Positions 56,384 through 64,000 of a stretch of DNA of 64,000 bases are shown here, piece by piece; position 1 is the stretch's first letter, and each line of letters starts with the position of its first letter. The notes under the pieces were generated by a model. The model was not told the DNA's origin. It did no database searches and saw nothing but the letters and a program-made list of their open reading frames with translations. Origin of the DNA: Chitinivorax sp. B (lineage in GTDB: Bacteria > Pseudomonadota > Gammaproteobacteria > Burkholderiales > SCOH01); the NCBI RefSeq assembly GCF_005503445.1, contig NZ_SCOH01000025.1, positions 22,501-86,500 on the forward strand, in the 5' to 3' direction. A program made the translations under genes and the position numbers.

Positions 56384-57220
56384 TCAGCTGGAGCCTTGTT
56401 CCGGCGGTGGGGGGGGCTTGGGGGTACGCGGTCGCAGCTTCAGACCGGGACGTTTATTGCCCTCGACAAACTCGCGCCAGCAATCCCGGCAACGGTACAC
56501 CTGGCGCCCGTCGGGTTTGGTGAAACGGCGGATCAGGGCTTGGCTGTGGCACTCCGGGCACGCCACGTCAGCAGGCAATGGCAGACCATGCCGGTGTTGC
56601 GTATGCAGCAGGAAGAAATGCCGGCAGGCCCGGCATTCGATCTGTGGGTTCGCCTGCAGGCGCCGGCGGTAGGCCAGTTGATCGCTGGCGCAGCGTGGGC
56701 AGCGCACGCCCTGTTGGGCCGGGGTGAACCCCAGTCGCCACGCCGGCTGTGACACCAGCGGTTCGTCCTCGCTGCGTTCGTCAAACAGCGGTAGCAAGCG
56801 TCGTCGGAAATCTGCGAACTGCTTGGTATCGCTACAACCGGCAATCCGCCAGGCGTAGTACGCGGTCCACGGCCCCCACCACACCAACAGCGTGCCATAC
56901 AAGGCGGGATGATTTTTCTGCTGGATCCGGAAAAAGGGGGTACCGGTGGCGGTACTGAATGCCTTGTCACAAGCTCGACAGTAGGCCCGTGGCAGCCCGT
57001 GATCAAGCTCCAGGCGCAGCGACCGATTGTGACAGTATGGACAACCGCGCAGCTTGATGGTCGTGGGATGCAGGCTGTGCAAAATGGCCACCAGCGTGCG
57101 CAGGGCGGGCTCGTCGGCCCACAGCTGCAAGGCGATGACGCGGTCGGCATCGGCCAGCCGGCCGACGACCTGCTGCAGGGGTGGGGGCATCACGATTTTA
57201 GTGGGGTTGTCAGTGCGCAT
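56384..57220 (-). CDS. DUF746 protein with three zinc ribbons
   Basis: A 278-residue protein. Three C-x2-C...C-x2-C ribbons are visible: CPYCHNRSLRLELDHGLPRA then CRAC near 60-90, CPRCASDQLAYRRRL then CRAC near 180-205, and CPECHSQALIRRF then CRDC near 225-255. Between the first and second ribbons is a helical part with FRIQQKNHPALYGTLLVWWG. This layout fits DUF746, a family resembling transposase zinc ribbons (InsA/IS1595-like). The Pro-rich tail is PRTPKPPPPPEQGSS. It is the last gene of the effector module; DNA binding is inferred. Confidence 0.8.
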   Translation of the reverse strand: MRTDNPTKIVMPPPLQQVVGRLADADRVIALQLWADEPALRTLVAILHSLHPTTIKLRGCPYCHNRSLRLELDHGLPRAYCRACDKAFSTATGTPFFRIQQKNHPALYGTLLVWWGPWTAYYAWRIAGCSDTKQFADFRRRLLPLFDERSEDEPLVSQPAWRLGFTPAQQGVRCPRCASDQLAYRRRLQANPQIECRACRHFFLLHTQHRHGLPLPADVACPECHSQALIRRFTKPDGRQVYRCRDCWREFVEGNKRPGLKLRPRTPKPPPPPEQGSS

Positions 57221-57286
57221 AACCTAATTGGTATCTTGGAATGGGTTGCTATTTGACCTGCGACATGCCCGCTGCAGCGCGTCGGT

Positions 57287-58339
57287 TCACCACCCCTCGC
57301 CCTGGCGGGTGGGCTGGCCGATGCGCTGCTTCACCTCGTCCGGCCAGTCGATCTCGATGGCGGTCTTGTGGAACAGCCACTTGCCAGTGCCTTGTATCCA
57401 GTTGATCAGCAAGGGCAGCAGGATTGGGAGAATCAGGTGCTCAAACAGCGTGATCAGGGTGTGATGACGCCACCACCACAGGTATTTGGCGCCGAACGGG
57501 CCGACCTCGCCGCAGGCCTGCCACCAGGACTGCCGCCGGCCCTTGCTGGCCAACGGGTCGGCCTGGTTGGGGAGGTGCGGGCCGTTGTCTTCCATGAAGC
57601 GGCGCACGTGCTCCCACACCTGCGGCACCATCGCTTCGGTCATGCTCAGGCCGCTGGTGAGCTGAAAGCTGTCGATGATGGTCGGGTCGTCCGCGCTCTT
57701 GCGCACCAGGAACATCAGGAAATGGTTGCGCAGCAGGGTGTTGCCGGTGGTGTACATTTCGGCGTTATGCTCTACATCGATCAGATCCCAGTCATACTCG
57801 ACGATCTTGACCGGCCAGGGCAGCAGATTACCTTTCAGGCCGGGTGGGTGCTCACGCAGGATGCGATAGACCTTGCGGTGGCGGCGGTCGAAGATGATCG
57901 GCAGGTCAGCGGGGCAGCGGAAGGCAACTCGGACGGCTGCTGCGCCCATGCTGATTGTGATAAAAAGAAATATGCTTAGAATTAGTAGCTCCCATACTGA
58001 TGCATCTAGTAAACCGAGAAGGTAAATGTAGCTGCCAATCCCAATGATGCCGCACATGGAGGTCAATACTGCTGCAAAGAACTGTACCCCCTCCATATCC
58101 TGGCGCATGCCGGTGTACTCGATGGCGTCCTGGTAGAGGGCCTTGATCCAACCCAGGGTCAGCGCCCCATCGGCAGCCGCTTCGTGTTTGCTGAAACGGC
58201 GCAGAATGCCGTGGGTCTGGCTTAGGGGCCGGTCCTGATCGGTACTGCGCCCCCAGGCGCCTTCGGTTTCGCCTTCAAGGGCTTGGTATTCGGGGCGGAT
58301 ATGTTCGCCGTGTTTCAACAGTGGTCGTGTTGCAGTCAT
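57287..58339 (-). CDS. DUF6708 membrane protein, copy 2 (candidate immunity protein)
   Basis: A 350-residue protein with two or three hydrophobic helices near 95-140 (FFAAVLTSMCGIIGIGSYIY, LLILSIFLFITISMGAAAV) and one near 290. The hallmark LPIIFDRRHRKVYRILREHP lies near 145, followed by VEYDWDLIDVEH and a VWEHVRRFMEDNGPHLPNQA segment. All three recur in the next gene upstream (58427-59521), so the two are paralogues. Both follow a T6SS toxin gene, so an immunity role is a fair inference, not shown. Confidence 0.8.
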   Translation of the reverse strand: MTATRPLLKHGEHIRPEYQALEGETEGAWGRSTDQDRPLSQTHGILRRFSKHEAAADGALTLGWIKALYQDAIEYTGMRQDMEGVQFFAAVLTSMCGIIGIGSYIYLLGLLDASVWELLILSIFLFITISMGAAAVRVAFRCPADLPIIFDRRHRKVYRILREHPPGLKGNLLPWPVKIVEYDWDLIDVEHNAEMYTTGNTLLRNHFLMFLVRKSADDPTIIDSFQLTSGLSMTEAMVPQVWEHVRRFMEDNGPHLPNQADPLASKGRRQSWWQACGEVGPFGAKYLWWWRHHTLITLFEHLILPILLPLLINWIQGTGKWLFHKTAIEIDWPDEVKQRIGQPTRQGEGW

Positions 58340-58426
58340 AATGATCCGTTCCGGTCAGCTGCGGGCCGGCGGGTTGCTGGGTGCCTTCTGTCAAAGAGAA
58401 ACGAAGCGGGCTGCCCATCGGCTAGC

Positions 58427-59521
58427 TTATTCCGGCAACCGCACCGGTTCGCCCAGCAGCGGCGCCAACGCATCGGGCCAGACGGTTCGGCGGCTGGTCA
58501 GGTAACTGAGCCAGTTACAGACGCCCATTAGGCCAAAGTAAGGCACGCTGAACGGCGCGGTGGCGAAATAGAACAGGGTCAGCCAGCGATCGTCACGCCA
58601 CCAGCGGGCGAAGTCCGCGCCCAGCGGGGCGAAGATACCCAGGCTCTGCCATAGGGTGCGGGGTCGCTTCTTCAGCAACATCGGCTCGCCCTGCTGGATC
58701 GGCGGGCCATTCTGCTCCATATAGCGGCGGATGTGCTCCCAGAGCCGCTGCACGGTATCCTGACCCAGCATCAGACTGTTGCCGACATAAATCTCGTCGA
58801 TGACCTGGTTGTCAGTTTGGTAGACGCTGACCGGCTTGTGGTACACCACCAGTACCAGGGCATGGGCGCGGGCGGCACTGCGCCCGCTTTGCATCAGCGT
58901 CACCCGGTATTCCGCTTCGATACAGGCCCAGTCGTACTCTGCCGCTTGCAGGCGCACCGGACGCATCAGCCAGCGATGCCGTTCGCCGGAGCCGTCGAGC
59001 GGCATCAGCAAGCGGTAGACCTTGCGGCGCTTGCGGTCGAAAATGACGGGCAGGTCGTCCACGCCGAACAGGTCGAATTTGAGGAGCGCCCAGAATATCG
59101 GCATAAATATGAAGAACACGACCATGCCTGATATTAGAAACACGAGGATTCCGATGATTTCGAAATTTCTGAAAGCCTCGATCATTTCATGATGAATATC
59201 CGCCACACCCAGAAAAATAAATATAAATAGCAAATGCAAATTCGCAAAGATCCCCATCCCCCGTGCCATGGCAGACGCAGCGGGATCGTTGAATGCGACG
59301 GCATCCCGGTAAATCGCCGCGACATTGGCCATGGCACTGGGGTCGTCATGCACCCGCTGCTTTTTGTTGGTGTACCGTTCGACTACGCCATGTAAGGTGT
59401 CTGGATCCGCTTCAGCTTGTTCGTGATCCGCATCAATGACTTGCGGGGCGAGCTGGAGGTGGGGTGACGTGTACTCACCGTGCCTAAGCAGACCTGGGGT
59501 GGTTGGCTTATCAGTTTTCAT
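58427..59521 (-). CDS. DUF6708 membrane protein, copy 1 (candidate immunity protein)
   Basis: About 364 residues from ATG 59521, which overlaps the end of the effector gene by 11 nt. Two hydrophobic segments near 100-160 (LHLLFIFIFLGVADIHHEMI, FLISGMVVFFIFMPIFWAL) precede LPVIFDRKRRKVYRLLMPLD, AEYDWACIEAEY and LWEHIRRYMEQNGPPIQQGE, shared with the downstream paralogue. Close coupling to the toxin supports it as the cognate immunity protein; a transport or adaptor role is possible. Confidence 0.8.
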   Translation of the reverse strand: MKTDKPTTPGLLRHGEYTSPHLQLAPQVIDADHEQAEADPDTLHGVVERYTNKKQRVHDDPSAMANVAAIYRDAVAFNDPAASAMARGMGIFANLHLLFIFIFLGVADIHHEMIEAFRNFEIIGILVFLISGMVVFFIFMPIFWALLKFDLFGVDDLPVIFDRKRRKVYRLLMPLDGSGERHRWLMRPVRLQAAEYDWACIEAEYRVTLMQSGRSAARAHALVLVVYHKPVSVYQTDNQVIDEIYVGNSLMLGQDTVQRLWEHIRRYMEQNGPPIQQGEPMLLKKRPRTLWQSLGIFAPLGADFARWWRDDRWLTLFYFATAPFSVPYFGLMGVCNWLSYLTSRRTVWPDALAPLLGEPVRLPE

Positions 59522-62500
59522 GTTTTTTTTGCAGTTCTTTCCAGGCTTTTTCTTCGTCGGCCCAGCTATGGCGGGTAGGGGCATCACCATCGGGTTTCCC
59601 AAAATAGCAACCTTTCAGCCAGGTTTGCAAAGGTGTTGGTTCAGTCACAATGGCGTATACCATGAAACCGACTCCGACTGCCGTGAAAGCCCAACCAAGG
59701 CCAGGTACTGACAGCCCTATGGCGCTGCCCCCCAACCGGGCAATAATGACGCGATAAAGGGCCATTCGGCTGACTTGGGTGACGACTACCCCACCAGCGG
59801 AAATTGTGCCACGCAAGACCAAGGCTTGGAGTACGAGATGTGCTGTCATCAAAGCCATGGGAATAGCTCCAATGGACAGGGTCACCATCGCATATATCAT
59901 CATTTTTGATTGGTGAATATTCCCATCCTTTTTCAACCTCGCAGCCTCTCTGAAGCACATCCAAGCCAATGTCACGTTGCCAATGAAGCCCATCCCTTGG
60001 GCAAAACCCCTCAAGAACGGCAGGCGGGCGCTTTTCTCAATCGCTGCCACCCCGCGCGTTACCTCGATATGCGCCTGGCTCCAGGCGGCCGCAAACTCGG
60101 CACCGCCCCCAAGGAAGCCAGCCACACTGTTGGCAACACTGAGTGCGTAGTCGGGAAGCTTGGGGTCGCCGGCCTTGGCGTTGTAGTAGCTCTGCATGCC
60201 AATCCAGACGCCCAATCCTTGGATCATCATGGCACCGATGGCCAGGCGGCCTTCGAAGGAGCGAGCGGCCTGAGTGGTCTTTTGTACGCCAGTGTGGGTT
60301 TGGACGGTGTCGACACCTTTTCGGGCCGCATCCAGCAGCATCGCCTTGAACAGGGCGGGTGCCTGGGCGGATTCTTTGAGATGCTGTTCCAGCAAATCGG
60401 CAAAGCGTTTGATCGGGATGGTCAGCATCGCACTGCTGCCGGCCTGATTGGCGACATGGGTTTTCAGCAGCAGGGCCTGCTCTTGAATCAGGACTGCGTC
60501 CGCTTTCGCGGTCAGCTCGCGGGCGACGACGTCCGGGCTGGTCTTCAGCTCGTGCATGATGCTGCTGTCCGTCAGCAGCCCGACGGTGATGCGACCTTGC
60601 CGCGACAGCTTGCGAATTTCCCGAATACTGAGCATTTCGCCACGCGCACGTTTCAGTTGCACCAAGGTGTCCAGGTCCATATGCGCCATCACCAGCACGG
60701 GTATCTTCGCGTATCCGCCCTTGGCCTGCAGTGCCTCTTCGCAGGCGCGATGGAGCAACGCCATCTGCTGGGCGCGTTGCAGTCGGCTCAAGATTTTGGG
60801 ATCGGGTGCCGGTGGTGTCTTGAGTGTTCGATTTCGCCAATAGTGATTGACGTGCCGCATCGCTACGGAAGCGAGCGAGCCCTGGATGTTCAGCGAGAAG
60901 CCCATGAAGGCGTCGGTCAGCCACGATACGCGCTTACCCACCCTGGCGGGCAAGGGATGGGTGGGTGAAACACCCTTCAGTTCAAGAAATTCGCCGATCA
61001 GGCCCTTCATGAAGTCATAGGTGTTGCTGCGCTTGTTTTCAGCCCCCGTCAGGGTGTCCCACAGATTGGCCTGATTGGCGGTCAGTGCGCGTTGCATGAC
61101 CGCTTCCGGGGCCTGGATCTCGGCATCGATCTGTTTGGTGAAGGTATCGAGCGCCACGTCGGTGAACGGCTCGGGGGTGTAGGCGCTGTGGACCTCTTTA
61201 CAATAGACGGTGCCGTGACAAACAGACTTACTGCCGACATAGGCCAGATCATGGGGTTCTGTTTCGTCAAAGTGAAACTTGAAGTAGTTCAGGATGGCTG
61301 GGTCGGCCAGTACCGTGTTCCAGTCATGTTCGAAGTGCTCCAGTGGCTTGATGTAGCGTTCGCCAATCAGGGTGTGATAAGCCTCTTCCCACTGCTTGCG
61401 GGCCGCTTCGTTGTAATAGGGCAGCATTTCGTTCCAGGTTTTTACGGCTGCCTGACGTGCCCATGCATCGGCCCGCTGTTCGAAGTCGGGATAAATGATG
61501 CGCCCGATATTGGGGGCGGAGAGTGCTTCCAGTGCCGGGCCGGCCAATACTTTACCCAGCCAGTTTCCCTGTTCGAATCGCTCGCGATTGATTTTCCGTT
61601 CTTCGTCGGTCAGCGCCTGCCACTTGGTGCCTGCCGGCAGCTCGGTTGACTGGAGGTAGGCTTCTTTGGTTCGTAACGGGGCGACATGGTTGAGCGCCTC
61701 CTCCTCAGCCTTGGATATCGTGTCGTTACGCAGCATCTGGATGATGCGATTGACTTTGAGCGGTCGTTCCACCGGGCCTGAGTTGTTGTACTGCTCAAAT
61801 TGGTCATACCATTTCAGTCGCAGGGCATTGAACTCGGTCGCGGCGCCCACCGGGTCGCGTAGCACGACCGCCAGTGCTTTCCCCTTGGTTTTCGGGTGCT
61901 GTGCCGCAGCGCGCTCCAAGGTTTGCGCCAGCGCATCCACCTGCTTGTGCAGGGCATGAAATGGGTAGTCATGGTCGGTCGACGCCGAATTGCCCACGCA
62001 ATAACGGTGCAATCCGCATTCCAGTACGTATTTCGTCAGATTGTCGGCGGTCGGTTCGAAGGTGTTCGGGATGGGTGAACCGGTGGGTTTGCCTGGGCCG
62101 TTTTGAGGCTGCCAATCCAGATCAATTTGCTGCATGACGTGAGGATTCGCAGCATTCTGTTCCCGCAGTTTTGGATTCCAGAGATTGGCACTATAGGCGA
62201 TCCACAACGTTTTGATGTGGTGCGCCTGCGGGATGGGCAATAGTTTCATGCCCGTCACGTTGTGGTGTTTCAAATTGCACGGCGGCGGCTCGGGTCGTTG
62301 TTTGAAGGTGGCGTTGCCGGACGAAATCAGATCGCCGTTGGCCGCCACGCGATAGACCTGCCATTGCTTGACACCTGGTGGCGGGCTGGGGATATAGACG
62401 TGCACAAACCCCGCCCGCAACAAGCGCAGGGCATAGCGTGTTTCCTGTAATGCCGCGCTGGGCACGATACCCTGCAGTAAAGCCGGATGAGTCTGAATCG

Positions 62501-62615
62501 TTGCACCCAGTAGCGGTGCAAGTGGACTTCTCAAGGCGATCGGGCTGGGTCTTAACAGCAGCAGCGACAGACAGCTCTTATTGCAATGATCGCAGCCAGT
62601 AACGGGGGTACTCAT
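59511..62615 (-). CDS. T6SS effector of the VasX / BTH_I2691 type
   Basis: A 1034-residue protein. The N-terminus CDHCNKSCLSLLLLRPSPIA and the following ALRLLRAGFVHVYIPSPPPG and KQWQVYRV match the VasX N-terminal domain, the T6SS loading region. The middle (about 250-700) is mostly helical and soluble. The C-terminal 230 residues hold several hydrophobic helices (for example IGAMMIQGLGVWIGMQSYYN, MMIYAMVTLSIGAIPMALMT, LGWAFTAVGVGFMVYAIVTE), so a membrane-inserting toxin is expected. It follows the DUF4123 adaptor by about 30 nt. The exact killing mode is unproven. Confidence 0.9.
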   Translation of the reverse strand: MSTPVTGCDHCNKSCLSLLLLRPSPIALRSPLAPLLGATIQTHPALLQGIVPSAALQETRYALRLLRAGFVHVYIPSPPPGVKQWQVYRVAANGDLISSGNATFKQRPEPPPCNLKHHNVTGMKLLPIPQAHHIKTLWIAYSANLWNPKLREQNAANPHVMQQIDLDWQPQNGPGKPTGSPIPNTFEPTADNLTKYVLECGLHRYCVGNSASTDHDYPFHALHKQVDALAQTLERAAAQHPKTKGKALAVVLRDPVGAATEFNALRLKWYDQFEQYNNSGPVERPLKVNRIIQMLRNDTISKAEEEALNHVAPLRTKEAYLQSTELPAGTKWQALTDEERKINRERFEQGNWLGKVLAGPALEALSAPNIGRIIYPDFEQRADAWARQAAVKTWNEMLPYYNEAARKQWEEAYHTLIGERYIKPLEHFEHDWNTVLADPAILNYFKFHFDETEPHDLAYVGSKSVCHGTVYCKEVHSAYTPEPFTDVALDTFTKQIDAEIQAPEAVMQRALTANQANLWDTLTGAENKRSNTYDFMKGLIGEFLELKGVSPTHPLPARVGKRVSWLTDAFMGFSLNIQGSLASVAMRHVNHYWRNRTLKTPPAPDPKILSRLQRAQQMALLHRACEEALQAKGGYAKIPVLVMAHMDLDTLVQLKRARGEMLSIREIRKLSRQGRITVGLLTDSSIMHELKTSPDVVARELTAKADAVLIQEQALLLKTHVANQAGSSAMLTIPIKRFADLLEQHLKESAQAPALFKAMLLDAARKGVDTVQTHTGVQKTTQAARSFEGRLAIGAMMIQGLGVWIGMQSYYNAKAGDPKLPDYALSVANSVAGFLGGGAEFAAAWSQAHIEVTRGVAAIEKSARLPFLRGFAQGMGFIGNVTLAWMCFREAARLKKDGNIHQSKMMIYAMVTLSIGAIPMALMTAHLVLQALVLRGTISAGGVVVTQVSRMALYRVIIARLGGSAIGLSVPGLGWAFTAVGVGFMVYAIVTEPTPLQTWLKGCYFGKPDGDAPTRHSWADEEKAWKELQKKHEN

Positions 62616-62645
62616 ATGGTTCGGTCTTTCAAGGGGGATCGCATA

Positions 62646-63602
62646 TCAGGCAAGTTGGGCATGCAGCGTATCGGCCAGTCCATGCAAATGCAACGTCGGC
62701 AGGTCGTCCAAGGGCTGTGCGGCCAGACATCGCCGTAGCGGTTGCGGCCAGTCGGTCCCCGGATGCAACAGGCTCAGCGCGGCCAGCGCGTGTTCGTCTT
62801 GCGGGCGCCGAAACAGTGCCGGGAACAGCGGCTTGAGCTGGGTGACCTGGAACAAGGCGCGCTCGATCGCCGGGTAAGCGGTGGTGGACGGATCGGGCGG
62901 CAGCACGGCCCCATCGCGCAACCGTTGCCCCAGCCACCGGGCCAGCGTGGGCTGGATGTGTTCGTTCTGCATGAAGCGCGGCCATTCGTCGAGGCTGAGC
63001 TGCAGCGGCTGGTGCGCGCCCGCGCCGGCGCGCAGCCTGTCGATCCGCCCAGTGGGGGCCAGATAATGCCAGGCATGCAGGCTGGGCCACTGTGCCAAGA
63101 GGCGCGCATCGCCCACCACATGGCGCAACCAGTCCAGCACGCGGCGGTCGGCCAGGCGGAGATAGCGGGCCCGGGTGTGGGCAACGGTGCGGAGTGACAG
63201 GCTGGCGGCCAGCTGATCCGCCAGGGCGGCACCGTCGACGGGACTTTGCAGCCAGCCACCGATCCGATGGGCTGCCTGCCCGTCGCCCGATAGGCCATCC
63301 GCCACAGCGGTTTGCCATTCGTCCGCCGCCAGTTGCAGGGTGGTGGGTAACCAGTCTTCCAACGGATGCAGTTGCACCAGATACGGTGACATGGGCACAG
63401 GCAACGGGGTCTTCGCGGGAAGCCGCACCCCAAAAACCGGACATTGCCAGGCTACTTCCCGCCAGGCCTGCAGGGCCGCCCAGTCATCGGGGGGATCACC
63501 TGCCAGCGGCAGCGGTTCGCCCAATAACGGGTCAATCAACACAAAGACCGGCAGCCCCGGCTCCAGGGCAGCCTGCAATTGGGCGAGCAAATCGGTAGTC
63601 AT
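62646..63602 (-). CDS. DUF4123 T6SS effector adaptor/chaperone
   Basis: About 318 residues from ATG 63602, which overlaps the vgrG stop by one base (TGATG). PVFVLIDPLLGEPLPLAGDP, an early beta-helix part, and LRLADRRVLDWLRHVVGDAR near 185 fit the DUF4123 family. Such adaptors (Tap/TEC) load an effector onto a specific VgrG and are encoded between the two, exactly as here. The gene is strongly GC-rich. Confidence 0.88.
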   Translation of the reverse strand: MTTDLLAQLQAALEPGLPVFVLIDPLLGEPLPLAGDPPDDWAALQAWREVAWQCPVFGVRLPAKTPLPVPMSPYLVQLHPLEDWLPTTLQLAADEWQTAVADGLSGDGQAAHRIGGWLQSPVDGAALADQLAASLSLRTVAHTRARYLRLADRRVLDWLRHVVGDARLLAQWPSLHAWHYLAPTGRIDRLRAGAGAHQPLQLSLDEWPRFMQNEHIQPTLARWLGQRLRDGAVLPPDPSTTAYPAIERALFQVTQLKPLFPALFRRPQDEHALAALSLLHPGTDWPQPLRRCLAAQPLDDLPTLHLHGLADTLHAQLA

Positions 63603-64000
63603 CAAATCGCCCCCTTGCCGCTGGCAGCGGCATCTGCCAACTTGAGCGGGCAGACCGCCAGATTGCTTTGTGGTAGCGGCGGTGCTGCATGTTGTACCCC
63701 CATCGGCCCCAACTGCTGCTTCAAGCTGGCCTTGAACACGGCCGCCTTCGGGCAGCAAATGGTGATGTTGCCACCGTTGAGCGTGAGGCCCGTGCCATTG
63801 GCGACCAGCTTGAGTTGGGTGGGGCTGGCGAGGGTGACCTGGTTGTTGCTGCTGATCGTGACGGTCTGCTGGGCGTTGAGGTTGGCCTGATCGCGTTGGG
63901 CTTGGACTTGCACCTTGCCGGTGGCGGCGTGCAGGTGGATGCCGGTGGTGTGCTCAGGTTTCTGGCTCGGGGCCGGGGTGTCGTAGCTGAACAGGCGGAT
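63602..64000 (-). CDS. vgrG: T6SS spike protein VgrG, C-terminal part (cut by window edge)
   Basis: The last 132 codons of a leftward gene are visible; it enters from the right edge. The segment GIHLHAATGKVQVQAQRDQA and then TVTISSNNQVTLASPTQLKL is the repetitive DUF2345 beta-helix found at the C-terminus of many VgrGs; ITICCPKAAVFKASLK follows. VgrG tips the Hcp tube and carries effectors. The coupled DUF4123 gene supports the call. Confidence 0.92.
   Translation of the reverse strand: MRLFSYDTPAPSQKPEHTTGIHLHAATGKVQVQAQRDQANLNAQQTVTISSNNQVTLASPTQLKLVANGTGLTLNGGNITICCPKAAVFKASLKQQLGPMGVQHAAPPLPQSNLAVCPLKLADAAASGKGAI

Noticed and set aside
59910..60968. 352-codon plus-strand frame opposite the effector gene
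   Set aside because: The minus-strand effector has clear family motifs; this frame has none and arises from high GC.

Overview
The window looks like chromosomal DNA of a betaproteobacterium. Support comes from a Burkholderia/Neisseriales-type type VI secretion system (T6SS) layout, a PHB phasin, a mdh/gntR/sdh/gltA/suc/lpd gene order typical of Betaproteobacteria, and a short 4.5S RNA. Base composition and the mix of genes recall Neisseriales relatives such as Chitinimonas or Chitinivorax, but that placement is inference. Most of the window is mid-GC; the last 8 kb looks clearly richer in GC.

Region 1 (1-14.7 kb) is a T6SS cluster with two divergent arms. Leftward run tssJ, tssK and tssL (cut by the window edge). 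Rightward run a TPR lipoprotein, tssB, tssC, hcp, tssE, tssF, tssG, clpV/tssH, an unrecognised gene and tssA. A CsgG-like lipoprotein faces the end of this arm. tssM and the cluster's own vgrG are not in view. hcp is followed at once by a strong terminator hairpin, and tssC carries a run of ten G inside its coding sequence. Next comes a large kinase-HDOD-GAF fusion protein (15.0-17.4 kb).

Region 2 (17.6-30.9 kb) is housekeeping and regulatory. It holds a phasin with a well-formed promoter flanked by TGC-N3-GCA sites, relA, a leftward HDOD-mobB-moeA operon, an EamA transporter, a hypoxanthine-type DNA glycosylase with a MoxR ATPase, a TerB-like protein with a thioesterase, a universal stress protein, a radical SAM enzyme, an HTH regulator, the 4.5S RNA gene and an ETHE1-like hydrolase.

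Region 3 (31-46.3 kb) is a TCA-cycle supercluster: mdh (leftward), a divergent GntR regulator, then sdhCDAB-sdhE, gltA, sucA, sucB, lpd, sucC and sucD. It supplies citrate synthase, 2-oxoglutarate dehydrogenase with its E3, succinyl-CoA synthetase, succinate dehydrogenase and malate dehydrogenase.

Region 4 (46.6-55.8 kb) has two identical tRNA-Leu(CAG) genes, rnr, a gene-free stretch of about 0.9 kb full of DnaA-box-like sequences arranged as dyads, a DUF455 protein, a secreted alpha/beta hydrolase translationally coupled to an ABC exporter pair, and aroC.

Region 5 (56.1-64 kb) is a leftward, GC-rich T6SS payload module: the C-terminal end of a VgrG, a DUF4123 adaptor, a 1034-residue VasX/BTH_I2691-type effector, two paralogous DUF6708 membrane proteins (candidate immunity proteins) and a DUF746 protein with three zinc ribbons. 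It would plug a membrane-acting toxin into the T6SS of region 1 or another system in the same cell.
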